Assembly (NCBI GenBank): GCA_001592805.2
Contig: CP051141.1
Location: 3,472,001-3,536,000, forward strand
Reading direction: 5' to 3'
Length of the DNA: 64,000 nt
Source of the DNA: Peltaster fructicola
Lineage: Eukaryota > Ascomycota > Dothideomycetes
The notes under the pieces are model-generated. The model did not search any database and had not been told where the DNA came from. It saw only the letters and a list, made by a program, of their open reading frames with translations. Shown in pieces: positions 54,942-64,000 of the stretch; the stretch's first letter is position 1, and each line of letters opens with the position of its first letter. Both the position numbers and the translations under genes were made by a program.

Positions 54942-55217
54942 CATCTTCGTAGGATCTCGAATGTTCATGTGGAAGTGAGAGATGACGAACAAGAGCGGGA
55001 AGCGCAAACTGCTCGGATGCTGTGGTTCTGCTTGAGTGTGATGTTGTAAAGGCAGGATGCCCAAGCACAAAGTTGCTGTTTACCTGACGTAGGCCAAACA
55101 ACGCCACTTCGTGTGGTCGACTCGCGGGGACCTGTCAAAGAGCGACCGCCATCCGCTCTTCATACGACGATGTGCTAGGTAAGTCGACGGAGAATCCCCA
55201 GGCTACAAGTCACTGAA
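54942..55217 (+). repeat. Repeat copy B, fullest copy of the UBP14 start/promoter segment
   Basis: Same orientation as copy A, offset about 6160 bases. The part matching the UBP14 start has ATC where UBP14 has its ATG. The left third of B also matches copy C (ATGTTCATGT...AAGAGCGG). The stretch between the regulator gene and the lysozyme gene (54754-55357) holds no other feature. Confidence 0.8.
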
Positions 55218-55357
55218 GTAGGTCAGATGTCTCGCGATGAGACAGGCCAGAGTGGTGTGCATAAATTGATTATATGTGATGCAAATGCTTATATCAGCAC
55301 GATAAAGTACAGCTATGCTGCCGAGCAAGGGGACGATAGTTCATAGTCAATCCTTGT

Positions 55358-56081
55358 TCAACCTGATGCAAGACGAGCAAGTCCGTTCTCATCACCGTTG
55401 AAGAAATCGCTGTCTCCACCATAGGCGTAGTTAGCACTGTTCTGCCAGATAGTGTGGTAAGGCCAGCCACCTGGGACTGTACCTGCAGAGCTCGAGTAGC
55501 GAGCCAAGACAAGTGGGCTCTTCTGGTTAAAAGCACCAGTGTTGCCAGTGCAGGTTCTCCACCAGTTGTTCGTGGTGTAGATCATAGGGTAACGACCGGT
55601 AGTGGCACCATATGTCTCAATGAAGTCGCTGACCCACTGAACCATGCTTGCTTGGCTCAAGCCATAGCATTGACCACCACTCCCTGGGTTATTCTCGAGG
55701 TCGAGCATGCCCGGCAGTGTGATGCCATCTGGGGTCCAGCCTCCACCGTAGTTCAGGAAGAAGTTGGCCTGGTCGGTTCCGGATGATCGCTGTGGGCGCG
55801 CGAAGTGATAGGCGCCGCGGTACATGCCTGCATTGGTGACTCCGTTGTAGTGGTCGCTGAACTTCTCGTCAACGACAGAGATGCCCTCAGTGCACTTAAG
55901 TTGGTTAGACTTGTGCTGGTCAGCTCGAGCGTATTCCTACCTTGACAATGCCAAAGCGAGCCCCAGAGGCGGCTGCACTGTTGTAGTCGAAGTTTGGTTG
56001 GTAGTGGGAAATATCGAAGCCCTGGACAGCGGCGTATGCTGTACCAGCAATAGCAAGTGTGGTAGCGACGATGTTGTGCAT
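55358..56081 (-). CDS. Secreted GH25 lysozyme (N,O-diacetylmuramidase)
   Basis: Two exons, 55941-56081 and 55358-55894, give 225 residues. A signal peptide (MHNIVATTLAIAGTAYA) precedes a single GH25 domain: VQGFDISHYQ, RFGIVK-CTEG, MYRGAYHFARPQ, PGMLDLENNPG, YTTNNWWRTC and the final SDFFNGDENGLARL. The acidic residues of the active site (Asp in FDIS, Glu in TEG, and the Asp/Glu pair in DLE) are present. GH25 enzymes cleave the MurNAc-GlcNAc bond of bacterial peptidoglycan. Fungal members such as the Chalaropsis enzyme are secreted antibacterial or nutritional lysozymes, and the family is thought to have entered fungi from bacteria. The GC content looks like its neighbours and it has a fungal intron, so any transfer is old. 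Confidence 0.93.
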
Positions 56082-56910
56082 GGTGAAGGATGTGCCCGTT
56101 GTGTTTCTAGTCGATCACAGCAGACGAGACGACTCTACTTATACCTTCCCATCATGACCTGCACCTATGTCGTGGCTTTCCGTTATCTGGGTCGCCTGCC
56201 TATAGCAATGATCAGTACCATCACGACTGCAACATTGACACTCATGACCAATTGTTCATCAAGCTTAACGTGCATAAGGTCGCATCGAGAAGTTTGCAGG
56301 AAGAACCGATGCTTCGGTGCTTATCCTGATGAAGCAGAAGTAGACGAGAGATGTGGACCTTACGTGAACGGTCGTGCTGATCACGCTGCTGCTAGAAATA
56401 AGCTTGCCTCCCAAGGTTGATCCTACACGCCATCAGGGTCCTATTATCTTTGCTCAGCCTATGGTTGTGCACGTTGTGATATACTGCCTAGGTCACGTTG
56501 CAACGCAGGCGCATCTTTACTTATGTCTCAGTCTTGGCACCTTCCTGGAAGAGTTGTCTTGGCGAGTGGTGCGAATAATCTCTCGCTTCATGTTATGCTG
56601 AGCAATATGAGTGGTATATGCCGAGCGTGCGAAGGTTTTGAGGCTGTCTGACAAGCGTCGAAGATGCAAGATACGCCAAATGTCAGGCAAGATTGGCGAC
56701 AGTGGCACCTCGCAGTGCAGAATAGCGTTGTTGTGTTGGCAGATAGCACTCTGATGTCGCTCACTGGCTATCGTGGCATGCTGTTGTTTCCGAAGCTCAA
56801 CTTTACGCTGAATGCTCGACATTCATAGAGCTGGCGTTGCTGTTCAGCATACGTGCACATAAGCGTGTGAAGGTATAGTCTCCTGAATGCTGGGTGCTTG
56901 AATTCCCGAT
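56082..56910. other. Intergenic upstream of the lysozyme gene
   Basis: No gene is recognised. It holds the lysozyme promoter and a run of short frames. Confidence 0.4.
56138..56143 (-). promoter_or_regulatory. TATA-like box of the lysozyme gene
   Basis: TATAAG on the minus strand, about 60 bases before the ATG at 56081, with a GAGTCGTCTCGTCTGCTGTG start region after it. Confidence 0.45.
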
Positions 56911-57030
56911 ATCTTCGATCGGATGTTCATGTAGGAGTGAGAGACGATGAATAAGAGCGGCAAGCATAAACAAAACGGTCGAGCTGCGGATGACGACACC
57001 CGCGGGGCCATGATGAAGTGCCGACCATCG
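56911..57030 (+). repeat. Repeat copy C, diverged and internally shortened
   Basis: ATGTTCATGTAGGAGTGAGA and the following bases match the left part of copy B at about 85% over 45 bases. After a gap, CGCGGGGCC...AAGTGCCGACC matches the B segment around CGCGGGGACC...AGAGCGACC. The middle blocks of A and B are absent. The copy lies just upstream of the dienelactone hydrolase gene. Confidence 0.6.
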
Positions 57031-57117
57031 TCAACACGAGAGACAGAACATACACCACTCTTTTACTGCAAGCACCGAAGCAAAAGTGCGACTTGGTGGA
57101 TTTGATACACAGTCACC

Positions 57118-57973
57118 ATGACATCGAAACAACCTGCAAGATGCTGCACCATTGGTGTCAAGCACGAAGTATGAAGCTGGCTCGTCTGCGTCCTCAGAAT
57201 ACAAGCTAACACTCAGCAGGGCGAAGCCAAAGGATCGCTCATTGAGCAAAACGGCATCTCTACCTACATCACAAAGCCCGAGAAGGCATCGAGCGAAGCT
57301 ATCCTCATTCTTCCAGACGTCATCGGAGAGCGCTTCATCAATGCCCAGCTCATTGCCGACCACTTCGCAGCCAATGGCTACCTCACAGTCATTCCAGACC
57401 TGTTCAAGGGCGATCCGGTGAAACTGAACCCACCAGAGGGCTTCGACTTCATGACGTGGAAGGCAAAGCACACCACGGAGAACACCGATCCTATCGTTGA
57501 GAAGACCATCGACTACCTAAAGAGCGAGCATGGCATCAAAAAGATTGGTGGTGTAGGATATTGCTGGGGCGCGAAGTACGTTGCGAGATACCTGACCAAG
57601 TCTGGAGGTATTGATGTTGGCTACTTCGCACACCCATCGTTTGTCGAGGAGAATGAGCTCAGGTCCATCACTGGTCCACTGTCCATTGCTGCAGCAGGTA
57701 AGGTGCATCGAAGTTCGTGAAGTGCTACGAGGCTGATCGTGTGTAGAAACCGACCAGATCTTCACCGTTGAGCTTCGACACCGCAGCGAGGAGATTCTGA
57801 AGGAGATTGGCGCTGTATATCAGTTGTCCCTGTACTCGAGCGTACAGCATGGCTTTGCCGTCCGTGGCGATGTCAGTAACCCGGTGATCAAGTTCGCCAA
57901 GGAAGCCGCCTTCTTGCAGGCCGTACAGTGGTTTGACGAGTTCTTAAAGAATGATCGAGCCAGTGCTGCGTGA
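57118..57973 (+). CDS. Dienelactone hydrolase family protein
   Basis: Three exons, 57118-57168, 57220-57697 and 57747-57973, give 251 residues. It has an alpha/beta-hydrolase fold: EAILILPDVIGERFINAQLI, a nucleophile elbow GGVGYCWGAKYVARY with Cys in place of Ser, an acidic site region PLSIAAAETDQIF and HGFAVRGD with the His. A Cys-Asp-His triad is the mark of dienelactone hydrolases. In bacteria and some fungi these open dienelactones from catechol breakdown, but many fungal members act on other small esters. The position beside an aromatic-acid gene set is suggestive but not proof. There is no signal peptide, so it is cytosolic. Confidence 0.92.
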
Positions 57974-58156
57974 GCCAATAGCCAGACACAGAGAAGTTGT
58001 AATGGGAAGCTTACAATTGTATAGACCGTCGAAGCTATAAGAAGGTATCCTGTCTGGTCGGGACGTGCATACACACTGTACGTATGGTTGAAGGCTTCAT
58101 GTTGGATCGAATGTGATTGCCGTGTCCGCCTTCGCAATTGCGATCTCAATGCCTCT

Positions 58157-60137
58157 CTAATCGAATGTTATCTTCGTAGCCGCCTTCATGTCAGTCGTGT
58201 CCTTATAGAATGCGCCGTATGCATCGTGAGCCTTCTTCTTGACAGTAGTACCGTACTTGAGTAGCTCCTCAGGCACAGGCTGGTTGGCGCCTTTCAACAC
58301 GTTAATCAAAGCGCCGGCAAGTCCCTTCTCTTGGTCGGTGAAGAAGGTTATAGCTTTACCATCTTGACCAGCACGTCCAGTCCTGCCGATGCGATGAACG
58401 TAGTCCTCGGCAGTGAGCGGGAACGTCACGTTGATGACCAACTTCACCGCAGGGATATCGAGACCACGAGCCGCGACATCTGTAGCGACCAGGATGAGCA
58501 CTTTGCCTTGCTTAAATGCCTCGAGACTCTCGGTACGCTTCTGCTGACTCAAGTCACCATGAATGCCAGCAACATTGAAACCTCTGCGTTGAATGAACTC
58601 CTCAATCCTTGTAGCTTCCTTTTTGTAAAGGCAGAAGACCAAGATCTTGTCGTTCCTGTTCTTGCCTGACTGATATTGCTTCAGCAGTTGGATCAGTCGA
58701 TCCTGCTTATTGTGCTGCTCCAGGACCTCCACCTCTTGCACGATCCTTGTGTTCGCACGGAGCTCGCCTGAGGTGTTCTCGCCGATGTTGATGCGGACTG
58801 GATTGTTCATAAACGTCCCAGCAAGATCGCGCACGGAAGGTGGCCAAGTTGCAGTGAACATGAGCGTCTGTCGACCTGTGCTGGCGGTGCTCGAAACAAT
58901 CTTGCGCACCTCTTCTTCGAATCCCTTGTCGAGCATTCGATCAGCTTCATCCAGCACCATGTAGTCGACATGAGACAGGTCGATTGAGCCCTCCTGAATG
59001 AAGTCGTTTAAGCGACCAGGCGTTGCGACGACAATCTGTGTGCCTCGCAGTTCTGCTCGCTGATCGTCCTTGCTGACACCGCCATAGACACAAGTGACTT
59101 TGAGTCCGAATGGTGCAGTGAACTTTGCTAGCTGCTCCTGAATTTGGAGTGCTAATTCACGAGTAGGACTGACAATGCACGCCTTGATCTGACTGCGTGC
59201 CTTCTTGTCCAGAGCACTAAGCCTACGAATGCAGGGGACACCAAAGGCCAGGGTCTTTCCAGATCCTGTCTCGGCAACACCGACCACATCGCGACCGTCA
59301 AGGAGATATGGCCACGCCGCGGCCTGGATAGGAGTAGGTGTAGAGAATCCTTTGAAGGGTGTGCGTTGCTCTTCAGTGATCGGCAGGTAATCGAAGGATA
59401 TGATAGGGCGTCGCTCAGCACCGGAATTGGTGACAGTGATTTGCTTGGTCGTCAAGAAGCTCGAGATGTCCGATGCTGGAAGAGTAGCTAGCCCAGCGTG
59501 CTCAATGTATATGCTACCATCGATTGATGCAGTGTTGTCCACAGTATTGACTAACTTGCTCTGCTGCTTAGCGGCTTGTTTCGCAGCTTTTCTTGCAGCC
59601 TTAGCAGCAGCGGCTTCTTTCTCTTCGTTGTCCGAGGCAAGCTCTGAGTGAGGCTCCAAAGCAGCGGGCACTGGCAACTCTGCTCCTTCTGCGGCCTTGG
59701 CGGCTTTCCTCGCAGCTTTCTTGGCTTTCTTGAGTGCCTTCTCCTCATCCTTGGTGATAGCATTGTCCTTGATCTCCTCGTCGGCAGCGATACCGGATTC
59801 CGCCTTCACGGCTTTGACCTGTTGCTTCGCCTCGAGAGCCGCAGCAGCCTCACGCTTTGCGAGCTTGCGCGCAGCCTTCTGTTCTTTGTAGAGCCATACT
59901 TCTCAAGGTTCTTGGGTGTCTGCCGCTCAGGCTTCTTCTCACGCTTCTCCTTTTCAATTCCTTCTTCACCTTCCTCTTGTCGCGCAGTTCTTGCTTCCAT
60001 GCGGGCACAGCTGGGCGGCTTGATGTAGTCTGCGCAGCATTGTCGGCATCATCTGTGATACTCTTCTGCTTTTTGCTTTTCCTGTCGACCACGCCGTTGC
60101 TGGCAGCCGCCTCCTCGTCTCGCACTCGCTTGGACAT
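58157..60137 (-). CDS. DBP3: DEAD-box RNA helicase Dbp3, with two apparent one-base frameshifts near the N-terminus
   Basis: The long frame (58157 to about 59880) carries the full helicase: a Q motif region ([20 protein letters not shown]), motif I AETGSGKT, Ia PTRELALQ, Ib ATPGRL, II DEAD, III in [24 protein letters not shown] and [12 protein letters not shown]. It ends [20 protein letters not shown]...ATKITFD, the typical Dbp3 tail. The protein acts in the nucleolus in pre-rRNA processing for the large subunit. The Lys/Glu-rich N-terminus begins at the ATG at 60137 ([14 protein letters not shown]), but its frame changes at the homopolymers 59951-59954 and 59885-59887. One extra A-T pair at each would give a continuous basic helix (KKEK...[20 protein letters not shown]) and about 660 residues. 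Confidence 0.92.
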
Positions 60138-60411
60138 TGTGGTTGTTACTCTGACATCTGAACGCCGGACGACCAAAAAATTTATTATGCAACGTTCTGC
60201 CTAAAGTGGCTAGCGTGATTGCACTACGCTCTTAGGCATAAGAGAGGCAGACTTCATGATTGAGCATTACAATCGTGCTACATAAAACCTACATGCATCG
60301 TCACTAGCTGTGACTGGGGTCATACAGAATGACTTGATCGCTCCTCGATAGTTCACTGAGCCTTTCTACAAGCATTTCCGTCTTACGGAACAGAAGTAGT
60401 ATGCCACTCGA

Positions 60412-62376
60412 TTAGTTGACGAACAAGCTGTCGTCGTTGATGCTGTATGCTTTGATGAGGGTGGCCAGCTTGTTGGCTTCCACTGCGAAGTTGAGTGGAT
60501 TCGAAGATTGGACCTGGTAGCGGACTCTGCGAGAGTGTTAGCGCCAGCCTCGTCTGTATACCCATCAGCACTCACCTCTGCTGGTCTTGGAAGTTGTCCA
60601 TCTTGGCCTTGCACCTAAAGACGAAGCTCTTGCAAGTAGCGGCCACGAACGCAGCCTCGATTTCTTTGCTGTCGCCACCCTGCTCGTCCTTGATGTGTTG
60701 AAGCTCATCGGCTGTCATGCCCATGATCTGGACTCCAGTATCGTTGAAGCAGCTGAGCCACATCTGACCAGTGTGATCACCAACATTGATCGAGAGCATG
60801 TAGCGCCATTCTGGCTTGTCCCAGGTCTTCTCACAACGTTCGCAGCGCCATTCACTTGGCTCGTGCTCCACCACCTTCTTGTTGCAGGGCTGTGGGGTCT
60901 GCGTTCGACATGCTGGATAGGAGGTGGTGTCCTTCTTGACGTAGAGTATAGTGGCCTTGACGGTGAACCAGTCTGTATCACCACTTGCGTTCATGCCGAG
61001 GTTCTCTTCGCCTACCTGGGCTATGGTCTTGTAGTCCTGTGACTTGCCTCCACTTGTAGCTCCACTAGTTGACATGGTGTTGGCATGAGACTGGAACGAT
61101 GTGCCCGAACCTTCAGCCTGGTACCAACCCTTGAGCTTGAAGGCATCCTCAATGTCAGGATTGACAGTCATGCTGCCAGATGACAAAAGTGAAAGAGAAC
61201 GGCCGTTGAAGTCTGATACCTTGACACCCTTGAATGCCACGACGGCTTCTGGCTCTGCTTCAAAAGTCTGAGCAGAGTTGCCCCATATTGTGAGACGAAC
61301 ATCGAATCCGGTGTTGTCGACAATGGTAAGCTCACGCTTCTGATAGGGTTTCGACGTCGTCTTCGAGATTATCTCAGAGACTTCACCAACGTCTCGTAAC
61401 ACTCCGATGCAGTCGATGGTTGTGTCTTTCTCCACGTTCTGCAGATCCGCGAGCGTTGTGAAGTTGTACCTGACTTGTGGGACACCCTCGATGTCCTCTG
61501 CTTTCTCTACCACAGTGTCATTCTCGAATGTGAGCTCGTAGTCGTTGTTGACGTTAGAGAACTGCTTCTTGGCCAGATTGACGCGGCATGGCGACGATAC
61601 GTAATAGACACCTCCCTCTTGAATAGTTTCGTACCACTGATCAACACTATTGTTGAAGCCAGTTGCGCGGATCTCGCCAGACTCGTCGAGAAAATTGCAA
61701 CTGAAGAGCTTGCCTTCGCCTGTATTCTTGTGCCACGTCTTGATTGGACCTTTGTGTGTGCAGCGTGCCTTGATCGTCCATTTGTGTGAGTATGGCGAGA
61801 TCATCTCGATCGGTGTAATGTTGCCGTGCGAGGATCCGCCAGTGCGCGTGGGAAGCGACCTTTGCTGTTGCTGCTTTGGTTGCTGCTGTGCACCGCTTTG
61901 CTGACCGTAGAAGTTCTTCCCAGCAATGTTCTCGGTTTGTGGCTTGTTGTCTGATCCATTCTCATGCTTGGACTCTTCCAGTGGCTTTGGTACGCCAATC
62001 TTCTCAGGCTCTCCATATTGGTCAAGAACTTCGAGGTCAACCACAATCAAGATGCTTCAGAGGGGTCAGCGTCTTGTCGGAGAAGTGCAATATGGACTTA
62101 CGTCTTATCCTTGACCACGTTTGATTGATACGACTTCAATCGGCAGATGCTGCCTCGCTTCAACTTATCTTCTGTGACCATCCAGCAGATCTGTTGTGTT
62201 ATGATACTCTGTATGAAGCACTCTGAATCGCTCCAGACCACTCTCCATCGTGATCCGCCTTGTGGATTGTCGCCCATGGGTCTGATCTGTACGCACTGGA
62301 ACACGGGATTTTGGACATCTTCGCGATTGTCGATGCGGCGCAATGCACCGACAGAAAGCGCATCGGCTGCCGACAT
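60412..62376 (-). CDS. RFA1: Replication protein A large subunit (Rfa1)
   Basis: Three exons, 62102-62376, 60576-62054 and 60412-60526, give 622 residues, the family's usual length. The N-terminal OB fold (MSAADALSVGALRRI...QIRPM) is followed by a Gln-rich linker. DBD-A (ISPYSHKWTIKARCTHKGPI, GEGKLFSCNFLDESGEIRAT) and DBD-B (VRLTIWGNSAQTF, KGVKVSDFNGRSLS) come next. DBD-C has a zinc ribbon (YPACRTQTPQPCNKK...WRCERCEKTWDKPEWRYML). The last exon ends IKAYSINDDSLFVN. It binds single-stranded DNA in replication, repair and recombination as part of a heterotrimer. The start MSAADALSVG fits the Rfa1 N-domain; the frame is open further upstream but without homologous sequence. Confidence 0.96.
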
Positions 62377-62692
62377 GTTGGTGGTGAGCTCGTGTCGTGC
62401 GAAGGAAGTATTGTAGTATCTGAGGTGCCTGTGGCAAGCGTTCAGAGTGTTGTTGTCGAGCAATAGGCAAGTATTTTGCCCCACGGACAAGGTAGACGCG
62501 TCGAGTCGCGGAGTCGCGTCATTTGTAAAGTGGGCCACAAAGTACATGCATGCTGAGATATACTCACACAACAAACACGGATTCACACAAGACACATCAT
62601 GAGCAGATGCGACTTATGGAGCCCTAGAAGGCTCGCATCTCCTTGAGTAGCTTGCAGGACAGAATCTATAGTTGCTATCCATTAGTTGTGCT
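62377..62692. other. Short intergenic region between RFA1 and UTP20
   Basis: RFA1 upstream sequence on the left and the UTP20 3' region on the right. Nothing else is seen. Confidence 0.4.
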
Positions 62693-64000
62693 TTACCATC
62701 CTCTTCGTTGACCTCGATGCATATCTGACATAGCCTTCGATTTGGCCTTCTTCATCTCACTACGTCGTTTCTTCTCCTTCGCCCAACGCTCTGGCTGGCT
62801 CACAGCCTCGATACGTCTCTTTCTGCGCCGCTCTTCACGCTTCTCGCTTACACTCTTCCTTGCCTGGGCAAGCAGCTCGACGTAACGCGGCGAACCGATC
62901 GTCTTCTGAACAGCATCTAATGCCTCGCGAGCTTTGTCTGTGAGTGCTTTGTGCTCATCTCCAGGCGGTTGCGGTATTGATGAATCGGTGAGCACATACA
63001 ACGGTCGCATAAGGAGGCCAATATTGGGTATCTCTTGATCCAGAGTCTGTATCAGTGCCACAATGGTTTGCAAAGCTGCAATGCGAACCATAGTCAAGAC
63101 ATCTTCTCGTCGCAGGATGTACGAAAGTCGAGATGCGAGATAGCCCAGTGCTGTCGTGTCATGCTTTGCAGGTGTGCTTTCTTCAGTTTCTTGCTCCTCA
63201 TCGTCGTTGTCTTCCTCTTCTTCACCGTTGCTGTTGCTGCGAGTCCACTCGATCTTGTTGGCTGCGAAGAGACGACCGAAGAACACAAGGTTCTTGGTCA
63301 CGGCACCGACAAGGTCTAATTGATCAACTGTCGAGTCCTTCAAACGTCTCAAGTGCGCAGCACAACTCTCACACCAGAAGTCGACATGCAGGACAAGTCC
63401 AGCCGAGCTTGTCAACATCGTGCTCTCCAGACCAGAGCCACTCTTCGCAGCTGTGCTTGCGACATCGTTGTAGAGAATGGTATGCAATCTAACGGCGAGG
63501 TTTTGCTGATGACCTTCTTTGGCAGATATGGCGGCAAGGACATGCTCCCATAGAGACTTTGTATCCTTAGCAAAAGCACGATCCGGCCTTGTTTGGCAGA
63601 GTGCGATGAACATCTCCAGACCAGCGATGTATAGCTTGATGGTGCTAGCAGACTCAGGAGCCAGGATTGTTACGAGTCCGACGAGCAATTGATCGATCTC
63701 CTTCTTCTTCGCCTTTCCAGTGTGGAGCAATATAGCCCAGCATACAAGTGCTGCTTGACGGATGCTGTCCTTCTTGTCGTTCTGAAGCCATTTGCTGGCC
63801 AAGGTCTTGATCTTGTCTTCCTGCTCTGCATCAGCTTTCTCAAGCACACGTTGCACGAGTACTGAAGCCATCTCTCGACATGATGCATCGCTGTCGCCAA
63901 TGATCCGAGGAACAAGTCCAACGAAGAGCCCAAGCAAGATCTCTTGGCTTGTGTCTGCACTGAGCCTACCAAGCAGTGTGTGAAGAACTTCCAGCACACT
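62693..64000 (-). CDS. UTP20: Utp20, U3 snoRNP/90S pre-ribosome component, C-terminal part only
   Basis: An open frame of at least 434 residues enters from the right edge and stops at 62693; the 5' part lies beyond the window. The sequence is a helical HEAT-like solenoid (LLGLFVGLVPRIIGDSDASC, REMASVLVQRVLEKADAEQE, VRIAALQTIVALIQTLDQEI). An acidic insert (GEEEEDNDDEEQETEES) is followed by a very basic tail (REERRRKRRIEAVSQPERWA, then KEKKRRSEMKKAKSKAM, ending HRGQRRGW). This tail is the signature end of Utp20, a very large (about 2500-residue) nucleolar scaffold for small-subunit rRNA processing. Confidence 0.9.
   Translation of the reverse strand, partial: SVLEVLHTLLGRLSADTSQEILLGLFVGLVPRIIGDSDASCREMASVLVQRVLEKADAEQEDKIKTLASKWLQNDKKDSIRQAALVCWAILLHTGKAKKKEIDQLLVGLVTILAPESASTIKLYIAGLEMFIALCQTRPDRAFAKDTKSLWEHVLAAISAKEGHQQNLAVRLHTILYNDVASTAAKSGSGLESTMLTSSAGLVLHVDFWCESCAAHLRRLKDSTVDQLDLVGAVTKNLVFFGRLFAANKIEWTRSNSNGEEEEDNDDEEQETEESTPAKHDTTALGYLASRLSYILRREDVLTMVRIAALQTIVALIQTLDQEIPNIGLLMRPLYVLTDSSIPQPPGDEHKALTDKAREALDAVQKTIGSPRYVELLAQARKSVSEKREERRRKRRIEAVSQPERWAKEKKRRSEMKKAKSKAMSDMHRGQRRGW

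Noticed and set aside
48843-57030. Repeat copies A, B and C as a mobile element (MITE or LTR)
   Set aside because: I saw no terminal inverted repeats, no target-site duplication and no element-coded protein. Copy A overlaps coding and promoter sequence of UBP14, which favours a local duplication.

Overview
The window is nuclear DNA of a filamentous ascomycete (Pezizomycotina). Genes are dense on both strands. Introns are short, mostly about 45-75 bp with GT...AG ends and one GC...AG. Typical fungal families are present, including PhiA, UDP-galactopyranose mutase, a STAND-type N-terminal protein, a 2350-residue hybrid histidine kinase and a Zn2Cys6 factor. I lean to Dothideomycetes on gene style, with low confidence. 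All exon joins below were read from splice signals and checked for frame.

Layout. 1-0.6 kb: C-terminal-side exon of an unidentified coiled-coil protein (minus). 0.6-7.1 kb: gene-poor, with protein-like minus-strand remnants at about 4.1-6.3 kb. 7.1-15 kb: orphan membrane protein, TBC-domain RabGAP, cytochrome b561 protein, acyltransferase-3. 15.8-21.1 kb: MPE1, a PhiA-like secreted protein, and one ORF joining a secreted FKBP prolyl isomerase to a STIMATE-family membrane protein. 22.2-29.2 kb: hybrid histidine kinase with N-terminal pseudokinase, ATPase, GAF, kinase and receiver. 29.4-33.6 kb: divergent pair of UDP-galactopyranose mutase and a nucleotide-sugar/TPT transporter, read as the galactofuranose pair glfA/glfB. 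33.9-43.1 kb: STAND-N/TPR protein, MAD1, stomatin-like protein, a 57-residue Cys-rich protein and a possible small ORF. 43.6-48.8 kb: VTC4 and UBP14. 49-57 kb: accessory block of a benzoate-decarboxylase-type amidohydrolase, an FAD aromatic monooxygenase, a Zn2Cys6 regulator and a GH25 lysozyme. It is bracketed and punctuated by three diverged copies of a segment that includes the UBP14 promoter and start region. 57.1-64 kb: dienelactone hydrolase, DBP3, RFA1 and the C-terminal part of UTP20, which runs off the right edge.

Working together. VTC4, MPE1, MAD1, UBP14, DBP3, RFA1 and UTP20 are housekeeping genes for polyphosphate synthesis, mRNA 3' ends, the spindle checkpoint, ubiquitin recycling, ribosome biogenesis and replication. 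The mutase/transporter pair would make and import UDP-galactofuranose for the cell wall. The 49-54.8 kb genes look like a small regulated aromatic-acid catabolic cluster, with a CGG-repeat site in the shared promoter.

Three otherwise normal genes (phiA-like, VTC4, DBP3) each need one or two extra bases, always inside a short homopolymer, to match their families. This looks more like base-calling error in the assembly than real mutation. The most unusual architecture is the FKBP-STIMATE fusion. The most unusual genome structure is the direct-repeat-bounded block at 48.8-57.0 kb.
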